Shown: positions 1 to 11,931 of the stretch, piece by piece
How the letters are laid out: the number at the start of each line of letters is the position of its first letter
Position numbering within the stretch: position 1 is the stretch's first letter
From: Scytalidium lignicola
Taxonomy: Eukaryota; Ascomycota; Leotiomycetes
Direction of reading: 5' to 3'
NCBI GenBank assembly: GCA_002812745.2
Contig: NCSJ02000267.1
Coordinates: forward strand, 1-60,056
Length of the DNA stretch: 60,056 nt
Position numbers and translations under genes: made by a program
Notes under the pieces: generated by a model
The model's database searches: none
Seen by the model: the letters and a program-made list of their open reading frames with translations, nothing else
Told to the model about the DNA's origin: nothing

Positions 1-2000
1 AACTGGCAGGTCCTTCTTTTAGACTAGTGCGGACCGCCTTGGAGGTATTCAAGAGTAGAGCCTCGTAAAACTGAGAGAGAGAGAGAGAACATCATAGCTT
101 TATCGGGTAGGGTTTCTCATTCATCATACTGTATTCAATGCAAGAGTCTCCATTCTGGCAAGGGGATAATACCAGCGGTCCGGCTTCGTTGCCTTGAGTG
201 CGTTGAGAAGTCTAGATCTGCAATCTGTCGGCCTCGTATCCGACACACGGGAGAACGCAAGTACTATAATTAACATAGATGGGCAAGTAAAGCAGGGGTT
301 AGGACCAGTTATTACAACTTTGAGATGGATCGTGTGCAGATGTAGGCGGCTTTCAGGGTTTCCAATATCTCCAAGCACGCTCCAGGCTGGCTCTAATTTC
401 TCTTGTGGCTGTTGATAACATTAAGGCGGCCGAATTTAGCCACATGTCTCATATCCGCAAGGCTTTGCCATATACTTCTCGAACGTGTCGCCACGTCACT
501 GTACCACACGCCAATATGACTCGTCTTGCCGACTACTCGGAACCATCCGTGAACACTTGAGGGGGGATGCAGGAGATCCTTCACTGTTTAGCTTTGCAGA
601 AATCATATAGCAATTTAAAACTAGTTGCACAACAGGAATATTTCAGTCCCTGCAGCGAGTCTCCTGGCCGACTCTTCGACCTTTGGATATCTACAGGTCA
701 ATTCACGGCGAAGAGCAGCCCCTTGCATACAGTAAGGCACAGTTGTAGATAACAGTAGTATCTGCTTCGGGCTGAAATACCAATCGTTCAACGGCTATGC
801 AGTCAGAGCACATTATCGTCGTATTTCACTGCAGGGCAAGGATTCAAACTGCAGCTATCTTTCCATCTTCTCCGTATGGAAGAAAAGTTGCTTTTTCCTT
901 ACACATTTAGCCCAAGGTATTCGCTCCCTATTCGCATATACGAGATTTCAGGATAGTTATACTTATATGTACGTAACTACGCTGTACTTGCTGCAGAGTG
1001 CATTGGTTCGCACCAACTTTGCGGCTCACCCTTATCTAGCAGGTAACGAAGGAAAAAAATATCGTGCCACAATTGAGAATGATATATGTGAATATATTTT
1101 CCGAGACAATAACAAGTTCCCGGTTGAGGAAGTCACGGAAACAAGAGCCGTGCTATGGAGATTTTCCCCAGGGCATGCATGCCCCTGCAAAAGCCTCTGT
1201 CAAGGGGGGTATCCACCAGAATGCAGGTATAGAGTCTGCTGACCAAAAAGAAGGTAGTTTCTATACAAAGTGTGTATCATCAGAGATCCACCCCCTTTCT
1301 TAGCGTTGCTTTATTTCCATTGTTTCTGTTGACTTATCATTTATTTCCTCATTGACCTAGCTATCTCCTACTTATCCTAATAAGATATTTGTTGTAAAAT
1401 TTCATTAAAATTCAAATCTTAGTGATCTAAGATATTAATACAGAACTAGATACCATAAATTTGACCCTACTCTATCTAATCCAAATCTAGATCCCAGCTA
1501 ATGTTACATTGGAGATTATGAGGCTGAAGATGGCATAATTAAACATTGCATACGTTGATCGACATCTTAGTAGTATTTCAAGCCATCGCCGGTACTCAAC
1601 AGATCATGTTCTGTCCCCGTGAACCCTTACCCTTGGAGCTTCACTCGCTGAATACCACATGAAACCTACGACAAATACATGTGGAGATACGCCACACTAC
1701 TAATATCCTCATAAATTCTATCATAAGACCCAGAAATCAGGGAATTACATGCTCTAGTTATTCACCGATGCCTAATCGGTAATGAAGACGTAAGTGCTGC
1801 ATGCGGTTTGCAAACACCCAGTAGGAAAAGGATAGGAATGAGCTCCAGTGGAGAGCTAATCTTACAACGGACCACACAAATCACATTTCCATGAAACACA
1901 AGACATGAAAGTCGGGAAAGGGGCATCATTTGTATTGTTGCTATTCTTTTATTTTTAACAAAATGCTGTTATAATTCTAATTTCGCCCCACCTTTCTCGT
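1..2000. other. Intergenic, no supported gene
   Basis: I see no convincing gene here. The open frames are short, lack recognisable motifs and overlap on both strands. A short GA dinucleotide run lies near 72-88. From about 1300 to 2000 the sequence becomes AT-richer and probably serves as upstream region for the gene starting at 2172. Confidence 0.5.
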
Positions 2001-2014
2001 TATATATATATATA
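2001..2014 (+). promoter_or_regulatory. TATA-like tract upstream of the 2172 gene
   Basis: An uninterrupted alternating TA run lies about 160 bases upstream of the preferred start codon at 2172. It could act as a TATA element with a transcription start near 2030-2050. It could equally be a simple microsatellite, since TA runs are common in AT-rich intergenic DNA. Confidence 0.3.
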
Positions 2015-2171
2015 CGAGATTTGCCACCCTTCCATCTTCGCGCTGTTAATGCTAGCTATTCACTCAAGCCTCATGAAGTTTCCGTTTTTGAAGTTGATCG
2101 ATAGACGAAACCATTCTTCTCACAAAAACTTCTTTAAATCATTTATTTTCTGCTACAATTCTCCATTTAAG

Positions 2172-3000
2172 ATGGCGCAATCAAGAAGACACGCTTACAA
2201 TGAGCATTCAAATAATACGAGGTATATATATATCATGATTCTTTTCTGATTACAGAACCCTTTTTTCATACTATTAAATATAATCTAAATATTTACTTTT
2301 ACAATGCTATAGTCCCTCTCCTATCTCTCTCCACCAAAGTCAACGCTGGGAATATATCGAACCGCTCTATCCCGCCACGCCAGATACCGAGAGCTATGTC
2401 TTTGTATCTGATGAATACCAATCCGGAGTTCTATATCCCGTTACAACTGAGTTAAGTGTCACTGGGACAGAATTTAATCTCGTGGAAACTTTTGAAGCCA
2501 ATCTCCACATCAGCAACAGTGAACCTGTCACCGGTTCTAACGAACGCTATCTACAACCTGAAGCACCTGTCCATCATGCTCCGCAAAGCACAGGTATAGA
2601 AACCTATTCCTCCTTCAAGCCCCAAGGCAGCATTAACCCAACAATGCAATATGGAACGGCCCCAACGCAATTGTATGAAACAGTCTCAGTGAACCACGTT
2701 CCTGAAAATACCTTCCCAAATACAAGCTTTCACGGTCTCTCCACCTCTGTTACGCCAACCAAGGACCTACAATACAACCAAATCCCACGCGAATACCTCA
2801 ACCACAGTACTACCGACGTCAATCCCTCGTGGCCAGTAAATTATGCCCAAGATATGGATCCTTACATGCTTAGTGCGCCTCAGGAAGGTAACAACAACTC
2901 ATCACCACAAGAGCCTAAGTCCGGATATTCCTACGATGCATGGACTAAGAAATCATATAATGGGGATCTATTTGGAATGGGAGCACAGTTTGAAAAGTGA
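2172..3000 (+). CDS. Orphan Ser/Thr/Pro/Asn-rich protein, 2 exons
   Basis: I do not recognise this protein. Exon 1 is 2172-2221; the intron is 2222-2312 (GTATAT...CTATAG, 91 bp); exon 2 is 2313-3000. Splicing joins the frames exactly and gives 245 residues. The product is rich in Ser, Thr, Pro, Asn, Gln and Tyr, has no signal peptide, membrane segment or Cys cluster, and is probably largely disordered, as in many fungal regulators. The start at 2172 is preferred because AAGATGG is a good initiation context. In-frame ATGs at 2049 and 2073 would add up to 41 residues. The open frame reads on upstream of the GTG at 2482, which is why I place a splice site there. Composition matches the neighbouring genes, so it is likely real, though its role is unknown. 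Confidence 0.62.
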
Positions 3001-4614
3001 ACCCGAGCATTGCTTTGCCAATCAAATGTAATATTAGATGATACTAACGAGGAGGGTAACGATGATGTTTTGATAGCGCTGGTTGATTTTTTGAATTGTA
3101 TTGTAGGATTTAATTTTAATGAGAAGTATTTCATATTGCTTGAGACTTAGATTGCATGTCTTTGATCTCCGAATGTACTCATTATGTGGACTTGTTCAAA
3201 TACTAGATGTCCTGAAAGTTGAGTTTGTCTACGCCAAAATGCCAGTACCTCAGACCATTAGGTCTAATAAAAATAAGGTGACCGCAACTGAAGTAGTTGA
3301 ATGTTGCCCAAACTATTTTACATAGCTACTCTTTTAGATTTAGAAGAATTCACCTGGATCAAATTAATATTCTCAGTTGCCTAATCAGAGATGGATGCTT
3401 GATTAATAAAGGGAAAAGCAATTATGAAGCTGTGGCTCAGAGAGCTCAGCCACAACCAGTAGACAGAGAACTAGCCACAGCTGAGAGAACCCTTGATTAA
3501 CATCAGCCAAGAGCTTCAAGGGTTCTTCTTCCTCGGGTTTGTGACGTAAGGCTCCGTTCCGGGGTCTCCTTCCCCGCGTCAGTATATATGCCGTGCAGTT
3601 CCCCTGCATTCGGGGGTATATCCTCTACTCTAAACGGCTATATCTGGTGATAGACCCCGGCTTATTTTAGTCGTTGAGTTAGCTTAATCGAGATACGAAT
3701 CTAGTTATTAAGTAAGAATAAATATATAACATACGATCCTGTATTAAATATAGTAACCATTTGTTGAGATCATCAAGACAGTAATACTTCGGAATGTTTT
3801 GCAGTACAGTGCAGTCATATTACCAGTAAGTGAATTTCAGTGTTGAGGTAAGCTGGTAAGCATTGACGTTCGGGAATGAGTTGCAGCACTCTACTGTACA
3901 GTGCTAATCAGCCGTTGTTGCGGCCGTGTTTAATGCATATACACAGTAGACCAAGGACTTGATGGAAATATATGCTTACATGCAATCGGCACGGAATAAT
4001 CCAACAACCACGATTCGTTGGTCTCGAATTTGTAAGGTAGTAGAAGGTGATTTGGGATATTTGTAATTACTTACGGCCGTAATCTACCACGGGATTTTAT
4101 GCACACTTCTTGTGCTCACTTGTAGATCCTTCTACAGTACTTGTCGAAGTTATACATAGATAATTAGCCGTCTTTAATATCTGCCACGACGCCTCGGTAC
4201 CTGCACAAGTATAGGTACAGGGGAAAAATTGCTTTTTTAGGTTCGGCCCTTACTACGGTACTTGTACCTACATACCTTGCTACAGTACGACCCTTAGCCG
4301 CCACAGCAGCCACGACAGCGATTTGAAACTGGAGAAACATTTGACGCGATCATGTGGATACTGCTTGTGGGTCTCAACTTTGACAGGGTTTGAAATGCAG
4401 GCCCGTTTATTACTGTACAGTACTTATCTAAGTCGTCAGCACGCATAAACCTCGTTGCCAAAAAAAAGAGGATACCGTATCCTCAAGAAAGAGAAGAGGC
4501 ATATGATATCACAGCATAGTATGTTACAGTTTTACCCAAAACGAAAATAAAATAGAATAGAATAGAAGAACTTGTGGAGGTAATGATTTTTTTGTATATC
4601 CTTCTCGATATTTT
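3001..4614. other. Intergenic, rich in short GTACAGTAC-type palindromes
   Basis: No gene is supported. Short palindromic GTACAGTAC/TACTGTACAGTA strings recur here (around 3803, 3893, 4134, 4284 and 4411-4423). A short AGAAT-type tandem tract lies near 4550-4570. Confidence 0.45.
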
Positions 4615-5280
4615 TCATAGCTTTCTGCCTTGGATAAATATCTGATAACGACCAGTTTGTACCTCTCGAGCATATCCCTCAACCATCCTTCCAAGCCGTT
4701 CAGTTGGAGACCCCGGCGTAGTCAGCGAGATCCAGATCTCCGGATTCGGCGCCCTCAATCGGTCTTCTGCCCTCCTCCTTCCCTCCTCAAGTAACCTCAA
4801 CTCCTCGGGATCCCGTGGCGTAACCGCTGGCAGAGGCGGCATCTTCTTCGTAATATACCAAGAGCCTGCAAGGCCTGGGTTCGCATCGATCTGTCTCTGG
4901 AATAGCGGAGCTTGACCTGGCCGCACATGGTACACGGCTGCTTGGCATATCGGCGCGGAAAAATCCACCCTGCTGCTATCCAAGTACATGAAATAGGAGG
5001 CGATGGGAGTCAGGTGCTTGAGTATGATCTTGAGGATCTTGGGCGTGAGTCCCTTGATGTCGAACTGGTCGTGTGCTTCTATGTTGTCCCAGCTCGCAAT
5101 GAAGAGGAGTCGGTTGGGGTAATCCGGGTCGACGGATTTCCTGAATTGGCAGCTGATGGTACCGTGCTCTGAGGCCACCATGTCTGCTACTGATTGCAGC
5201 TCGCGCAGGAAAGTGTCGTCGGCAAAGGCTCCTTGGTACCGAGGCTCCAAACTGATGAGCTCGAAGAAGTTGCAATTCAT
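4615..5280 (-). CDS. ABM-type dimeric alpha/beta-barrel protein
   Basis: A single-exon 221-residue protein. The first ~100 residues look like an antibiotic-biosynthesis-monooxygenase (ABM) or related dimeric alpha/beta-barrel unit: a start reading FFELISLEP, a central strand around FRKSVDPDYPNRLLFIASW, then EAHDQF. The second half resembles a divergent repeat of the fold (CQAAVYHVRPGQ and ITKKMP... segments) and ends in a charged helical stretch. Fungal proteins of this type are usually small cytosolic oxidoreductase-like proteins with unknown substrates, and no catalytic residue can be assigned from sequence alone. The ATG at 5280 is the first in frame and no signal peptide is visible. It stands alone, tail toward the 3.0-4.6 kb gap. 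The fold assignment is moderate; the function is unknown. Confidence 0.7.
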   Translation of the reverse strand: MNCNFFELISLEPRYQGAFADDTFLRELQSVADMVASEHGTISCQFRKSVDPDYPNRLLFIASWDNIEAHDQFDIKGLTPKILKIILKHLTPIASYFMYLDSSRVDFSAPICQAAVYHVRPGQAPLFQRQIDANPGLAGSWYITKKMPPLPAVTPRDPEELRLLEEGRRRAEDRLRAPNPEIWISLTTPGSPTERLGRMVEGYAREVQTGRYQIFIQGRKL

Positions 5281-6296
5281 TTTTTATGTTGGCCGGCGCG
5301 CCGGTGGTAACACCCGTATATTATTAGTCCTTCCCTCCCCAATTAAATCCAGTTCCTGCTGATTAACCCGATAGACAAGAGGGAGAACAAGAAAAGGGAG
5401 AGACCGAATGAAAAGNAAAAAAAACAAAACAGAGGAATATATTAAAGCGCGACAAAGCTGCTGTCTCCATGGCGCCCTAGTTTCGCTTTTTATATGAACC
5501 GCCTGGGGGCTTGAGCAAGCTTTTTTTTTGGTGTTCGATGGCATCTCATAAGCGCTAAAGTCTAGCACGGCCAGGCTTTGGATAAACTGATTACCTGTTT
5601 CATGCGAGGGTTATCAATAATCGAAGAATGTTCTGACTCTGACCTTTGCTTACGGTGGCTAGTGCTATGCGGCCTCGGAAGCGGAACGGACAGCTACTGT
5701 ACAATACCACCCCAGCAGTGTTAGGCGTATCATGTTTGGGCAAGGCCCTAGAAAAGGCGGATATATTTAGACAACTAGACGGTCATCACTTACCGTCGGG
5801 TGTTGATGAGAACGCCCAAGATGCAGCCATCTTGCTGGTCATCAAGGGTTGAAGGATGTGCATATAAGCAATGACGGTTCGACCCCACGGAATTGTTTAG
5901 ACAGCTAAGCGATCACCGTCGTAATATAGCCCTCCAGCAGGCATTTCCAGCTATCTGAAGCCATACATTACCTAGCGTGGTTGGAATCTCTCGTCAGCCC
6001 GGCAGTAGCTACACGTGTATATCATCAAAGTGGCCCGACACCACCTAGAGTGGAGACAGGAGGGACATGCAATTCGTTTTCGTTGTATCAGGATCCGAAA
6101 CGGGGGGTTAGTCAGCGCGATGGAAGCACATAACTACTGTATTTATTCATTTTCTGCTTTGGGAAATCTCGGTACTCGCAACTCATAACCTTTCCTTCAG
6201 ATACTGTACTAGTCTAAATTCGTGCTCGAACAATANTTTTTTTTACCCCAGAAATATGCCCCCGTGCCAGAACTCCGTCAAAAAAAAAATCAGCAA
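5281..6296. other. Intergenic between ABM-type gene and RPA135 3' end
   Basis: No gene is supported. Two Ns (5416, 6236) abut A or T homopolymers. A weak direct repeat (TTTAGACA...ATCAC...CCGTCG) appears near 5764 and 5896. This stretch should hold the promoter of the minus-strand gene at 5280 and the 3' UTR of RPA135. Confidence 0.45.
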
Positions 6297-9200
6297 TCAT
6301 GGCTCGACATTATACTTTAGCTTGATACCCATAGCAGCAAGCTCGACATCCAGGTACTTCAACACGCCAGGTACTGCAACGATAGTCGTATCGTCCCCCC
6401 CCACAAATCTCTGTCCCTCTCCGTCTTCCCAGACTTCTCCGGCACCAGTCCAATACTCTGCTCGAGTTGCGCAGCGACGACATCTCACGACACCCGTTCC
6501 CCTCTTCCTGTTCGCAAACGCTGACACCGTGGGTTGTATTGACAAGAAAGTACCACATTCCTTGCAGATCCAAGACTTGGTGTAATCCGAGCAATTGAAC
6601 AGTCGATCCTGGAGAAGAAATGCAGTCCCGTGGGCTAGCAAGGAATCACGCTCCATCTCTCCGACACGGATACCACCTCCCTTCTTCCTACCCTTGATGG
6701 GCTGTCCAGTCAATTGCGTAACGGGACCTGTGGTTCTAACTTGGTACTTATCGTTCACCATGTGTCGTAGACGTTGGTAGTAGACCACTCCGATGTAAAT
6801 ATCAGCGTGCAGTTCCTCGCCCGTGATCCCCGAGTACATCGGTTCATTGCCATAATAATTGTATCCGGCTTTCATTAGCTGGTGACCGAAATAATCACCT
6901 GCGGTATTCTGCTCGTCAAATTTAAACGGTGTGCTGTCCTGAGCAAGACCGTGCAGGGCTCCTGCTTTGCCGGCCAATGACTCCACAAACATTCCGATCG
7001 TCATCCGGGACGGGAAGGCGTGAGGGTTAATGATAACATCAGGCTGTATACCAGATTCCGAAAATGGCATATCAATGCTGGGCCATTTCTGAGAGCAAAC
7101 ACCTTTCTGTCCGTGTCGCGAAGAAAATTTGTCACCAATGACCGGAGATCGAGGAATCCGGAACTTGATCGAGAGTGCCTGGAGTGGTTCAACTCCGTTC
7201 TCATTACCAATCAACCGTACCTCTTCAATAAAGCCAACTTCTGGGTCCTTATATTTCTCAAAGTGTGGCATACCATCCCGGTTGACATACTCTCCGTTCG
7301 CATCTTGGGTCACAGTATGCCAGGCACAAATGATATCGCCTTCTTTGACCATCCGTCCAACATAAGGTAGACCGTCTTCATCAAGCAGTCCTTTCCACTC
7401 GGCTTTGATCAGTCCACCTGGAGGGAAGCCAAATAGTTTCTTAATATTTTTGGATGACCGCGACTTTTGACCATCCTCTGCAAAGTCGATTTTCTTGACT
7501 TTGTAAATGGTGCCGTGTCCGAATCCTCTCTCATGTGCCGATTTATTAATTATCATAGCATCATCCATGTCGTAACCAGTGTAGGAAATGACGGCGACCA
7601 CAGCATTCATACCATTCGGGAAGTTGTCAAATCCATAATCATTGTGCAAGGGTGCTCTGACAATAGGTGTTTGACCAGTTTGTAATCGATAGCTCTTGTT
7701 ATCCGTTCTGTATCGCAATGCGGTTCCTGGGGTGCCCATAGATTGCTTACCCATCTGACATTGGTACATGTTTCGGGGAGATTGGTTGAAGTCTGAAAAC
7801 GGGGTCATATTTGCCAGGATTGAGAGGATGTTGGTAGGATCGAATTCCACGTGGGTAGATTCCCCAGAGACGATCTCAGGCTCCGTGCATGCAATAGACA
7901 TGTGAGGTTGCTCTAAAGGACCCACAAAATCCTCCTTGTCTAGAGGAAGATACTTGACCGGTCGGATCATGCGTGCTGGTTCCGAAGCTAAGTAAATTCC
8001 GGGGTACTGGCTTCCACTAGAACCTGAAATATAGCCAATTTCAAGTTCTTTGGGAACTCCATGTGTCCCCTCAACCTTCCAAAACCGCAACGTATCCGCT
8101 ATCCTTAGTGACTGCTTCGGTGTACACCATCCAAGAATTCTACCATCCAACTGGATCACTATGCTCTCGTCGGTTGAAGAGGAACTTGAACTGACTGCAC
8201 CTAAATCTGCTATCAACTTGGGGATCGCGGACACGTCAACACCGTGAGTGAGAATTTTGCATTTGTGCGCAAGATGGTTCAAAAGGCCACAAGGACTTCC
8301 ATCAGGTGTGTGCACTGGACATAAAAATCCCCAACTCTCGGGAAGTAACTTTCGAACGGTGGTTGTTTTGAGCTGAGCAAAGAAGCTACCTCTGTGGACC
8401 ATGCGGAAATGACTGATGAATCGCAAGAAATTGATCTTCTCTGCCACAACTGTGAACCCAGAAACTTGCTGCAAATCCAGACCAGTCGGGCTGACAAGAT
8501 TGCCCGTTGACATGAAATATTCCAAAGCTCCACCAATATTCTCGTTAGTTCGGCCGAAGATTTTGGTTGGGAAGTCTTTCAAGAATGCAGGTGAATTGAA
8601 GGTATTTTCAGGGCTTCTCCTGACATAATCGCGGAGAGCCATTCGGAACCCAGTAGACAACCAATCTTCAAGCTTTTCTTTGATAATCATCCCGTATAAA
8701 AAGCCACCGAGCAGGATCTCTTGGTTCTGTACCGCATCGGGATTATCCACAGCACACTCTCCTGCTACTAGTGCATAGAGCTTTCTCGTCATGAAAAGTA
8801 GCATCTTGAATTTATCTATATCTTGCGATTCTGTCACGTCGACATTACCCAAGTGAACGAGAACTATTTTCCGGAGGAATTCGGTTCCACAGTCATAATT
8901 TGACATTGTGTCAGGTACGCCCAAGACAATTCTAAACTTCTCTCCAAGATATGCTCGAGTTTTTGACTTAGAATAAAGGCCATAGGCCTTATATGTCCGC
9001 AGTAATAACTCAACTCGGTCAGTTAAGAACGTGTTCTTAGCGCCTTTCGAATCCGCGGGTCCGACTATCCCTTCAAAGATCTCGCGATCATTTGTTTCGA
9101 CTAGAGCTTTCATGATCATCATAACGGGCACAAGAAACTCATTCTTCCGCCATGAGAATCTGAACGTAACATTTCCATCGTCGAGATAATGAAGCACATT

Positions 9201-10014
9201 CGTCTGTGATGTCTGGTCCGGTCGTACCGAGCGTATAAGCATACCATACTTTGTGTATGATGGACCTCTTCCAGAAAATGATGGTCGCTCAATGGCCATT
9301 GGGAAGTTTCGACGATTCACAATGAGCAGTCGGATGAGCTTTTCGATTCCATTTACAATAAAATACCCACCCAACTCTTCCGACTCCTCTTTCCTTTGTA
9401 CTAGCAGTGCAGGAGAATTGTTTTCAAGGTGGCATCGATTGGACTGTAGATGTTATTAGTCGTACAATAATTTATACTGTAGCGTACTATATTCTCACCT
9501 TCAGCATTATGGGTAACTGGCCCAGATCTCGAACGAATTCTTTGGGATCTCCATTGTTGATTCGGTACTCCAATCGTGCGCTCAGTCTCCCCCGGTATGT
9601 AACATGTCGTTCTCTGCACTCTGCTGGCAGAATCTCTCTGTTTCTCGTGGAAAATTTGTTGGAAGCGGGCAGCATAGATTTCTCCAGAAACACTTCTTTA
9701 ATCCTTATCGACAGCTTATTCTTTCCAGCTGGACCGGCTCTTTCGTCGCCATCGAGATAGAATTTCGTCCCAATGTCGAGAAGACCTTGGTGTAGAAGCC
9801 CATCCTTTTCGAGAAGAGCATTGAAGGATTCGATGTGGGGGTCTACGGCAGCTTGAAGAAGTGGATATGCTGTGTGGTCTTTCGGCGGGTTTTGGAAAAG
9901 CTTTTCTCTTCGCACGGTATGGAATTCGTGATCCCAGGCTGTGCTGGTGGGCGTTGTAGCAGAGGGCGCCATGTGGAAGTCGGGGCTTTGAACTGCTGGT
10001 GGATTAAATGTCAA
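6297..10014 (-). CDS. RPA135: RNA polymerase I second-largest subunit (Rpa135/Rpa2)
   Basis: This subunit pairs with the largest subunit to form the catalytic core that transcribes ribosomal RNA in the nucleolus. Exon 1 is 10014-9499 and exon 2 is 9443-6297, with a 55-bp intron (9498-9444, GTGAGA...CTACAG). Splicing joins LGQLPIMLK to SNRCHL, a conserved junction of the family, and yields 1220 residues, close to the ~1200 typical of yeast Rpa135. Diagnostic blocks are GGYFIVNGIEKLIR (protrusion), LLPESWGFLCPVHTPDGSPC (fork), GYDMDDAMIINKSAHERG and GDKFSSRHGQKGVCSQKWP (hybrid-binding region). A C-terminal zinc site has Cys at about 1132, 1135, 1160 and 1163. The second Met (residue 15, MAPSA) resembles the usual fungal start and may be the true one. 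It is divergent to ARL8 across a ~1-kb intergenic region. Confidence 0.97.
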
Positions 10015-11071
10015 TCGTCGTGGCCATGAAAGTCAAACATTGGGAATTAAATGTGTTGGAACAAGGGTATAAGCATTATTACTTTTATTGCTCACTTCGA
10101 ATGCCCTCAATCTCCTGCGTGTACAATGCTGCCTCGCCGTTTCTCTCTCTCTGCTGGCCCTGTTCCTGCTGGCACAAGAAAATCATGGCCCGCAAAGAAA
10201 AATATCTCGCGTAGATCTACATCACGTGATGATACAAGCTCTTATCGCAGCGCCCTTTGTCATCCGAAGCCCCACATCTGGTTTGGGGCCGGAACTCACC
10301 ACCACACACATTCTTCGGCCTTGCGCTGCCAGACTGAGCTACCGGATCCATCTTGTCATTCCGAGCAACGAGAAGCTGCACCACCAACGACCAGCTGCTG
10401 CAACCAGCACCGCGAGCACCAATCCAGGCCCTAACTACAACTGACGCCCTCTGCGGCCTCTTGCACCCTCTCTGCAACCCGTCGACCTACCCTTTCTCTC
10501 ACGCCTCGACACCCCTTCGCTGCAAATCTACTGCTGCACCTGCAAATGCAAACTGCGCTGCGCACAGTCTTCCGCGTTCATGGTCACCACTTGCTTCTGC
10601 AGCCTGCCTCTCCGTCACTTGCTTTAGCATCCAATACTCCGAGTTAATTGCTCTTACGCCTCAAGGTTTCTAGGTGGCCGTCGTGGAAATACGCCCTACA
10701 TTCGACTCTCTGGACTTGGTTTCGTTCCTTGACGCTTTTCCCACTGCCGAGAGGAGCTTGCGCGGGTTTGTGTGCTTTCTTTTTGGGAGAGATCTCATCA
10801 CACTGTGTTTCATCCGATCGCTACAAATCATCACATTTGCTCACAATTCTTCTTCTGCAATTGCTACATTCGACAATTTAATATTCTTACAACGGATCCC
10901 TCCCTCGCGCTTATCTTGTGTCTGCAGGTTGTTGTTGCAAGCATACCTAGCTAGTCCCTGCGTTTTCTGCATCATTTTGCCCGACTCTTCACCCAGCCTT
11001 GCGTAACACCCAGGCACCCGCCCAGGAAAAGGAATTCCGCCCAGAAAGCATATTTACAAAAGCTACGATCG
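10015..11071. promoter_or_regulatory. Bidirectional promoter region, RPA135/ARL8
   Basis: About 1 kb separates the divergent starts of RPA135 (10014, minus) and ARL8 (11078, plus). The ARL8-proximal part is pyrimidine-rich (TCTCTCTCTC near 10142, many CTC/TTC runs), as fungal promoters and 5' leaders often are. Several short open frames of 60-127 codons occur on the plus strand. They have no recognisable motifs and are best read as leader or promoter sequence. Confidence 0.5.
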
Positions 11072-11077
11072 ATGATT

Positions 11078-11931
11078 ATGGCGGGACTGTTCAAGAAGGT
11101 GTACGATTGGTTGTTGCGACTCTTTTGGTAAGTCCATGATGCCCGCCTTCGATAGCCGCCCAACGAACAAAAAGGAAAGGATGCAGATGTCCTTCTAGAT
11201 GGCCCACTCCTCCTTGGAAGACTGATGCTGATAGAGAAATTTGCTGGTTAGGGCCACGGAGATGGATATTACGATGATCGGGTTGCAAAATGCGGGTAAA
11301 ACGTCGCTGTTGAAAGTATTGGCGGTAAGCTCTTTTATCACAAGCCCAGGGCCACCACCAGAATGCTGACGTATCTGATTGATAGGGCGGGGAGTTCACA
11401 CTTGAGTATGTCCTGTCCTCATTTCCCCTGATCTTGGTTTGATATGCTGCCATGTGAAGCCGTTGGGCGTATATAGCGCAAGCGATCATAGACAGGTTAA
11501 GGCTGACCCGGATTCCTCACAGCTCGATTCCGACCGTTGGGTTTAATATGAAGCGTGTCCAGAAGGGCCATGTGACACTGAAATGCTGGGATCTCGGAGG
11601 GCAACCACGATTTCGATCCATGTGGGAGCGATATTGTCGAGGAGTGAACGCGATTCTCTTCATTGTCGACTCCGCGGACTTAGAAGCTCTGCCCGTCGCA
11701 AAAGATGAGCTCCATCTATTGTTCGAAAAGCCCGCACTGCAAGGTATCCCGTTGCTCGTTCTAGGCAACAAATCGGATCTCAAAGACAAACTGTCTGTGG
11801 ATGAACTGATCGAGGCGTTGGACTTGTCGAGCATTTCCCATCGCGAAGTGAGCTGTTACGGCATCAGCGCTAAGGAAGAGACGAACCTAGATGCAGTCCT
11901 GCAATGGCTAGTTGCTCGGGCCAACAAATAG
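11078..11931 (+). CDS. ARL8: Arl8-type ADP-ribosylation-factor-like GTPase, 4 exons
   Basis: A small GTPase of the Arf/Arl family; Arl8 proteins act on late endosome/lysosome (vacuole) membranes. Exons are 11078-11127, 11252-11324, 11386-11405 (20 nt only) and 11523-11931, all with GT-AG borders, giving 183 residues against 186 in animal Arl8. Visible motifs in order: an N-terminal amphipathic stretch ([17 protein letters not shown]), P-loop GLQNAGKTS, effector region [14 protein letters not shown] (G3), NKSD (G4) and ISAKEE (G5-like). The second residue is not Gly, so there is no myristoylation site, consistent with Arl8, whose N terminus is acetylated in studied species. An in-frame ATG at 11078 follows another at 11072; the later one gives the family-typical MAGLF start. 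It is divergent from RPA135. Confidence 0.95.

Noticed and set aside
5860..5890. tRNA-like B box (GGTTCGACCCC)
   Set aside because: No matching A box at the right distance and no acceptor stem could be formed.
10051..11006. Several plus-strand ORFs of 60-127 codons
   Set aside because: Overlapping frames in pyrimidine-rich promoter/leader DNA of ARL8 without conserved features.
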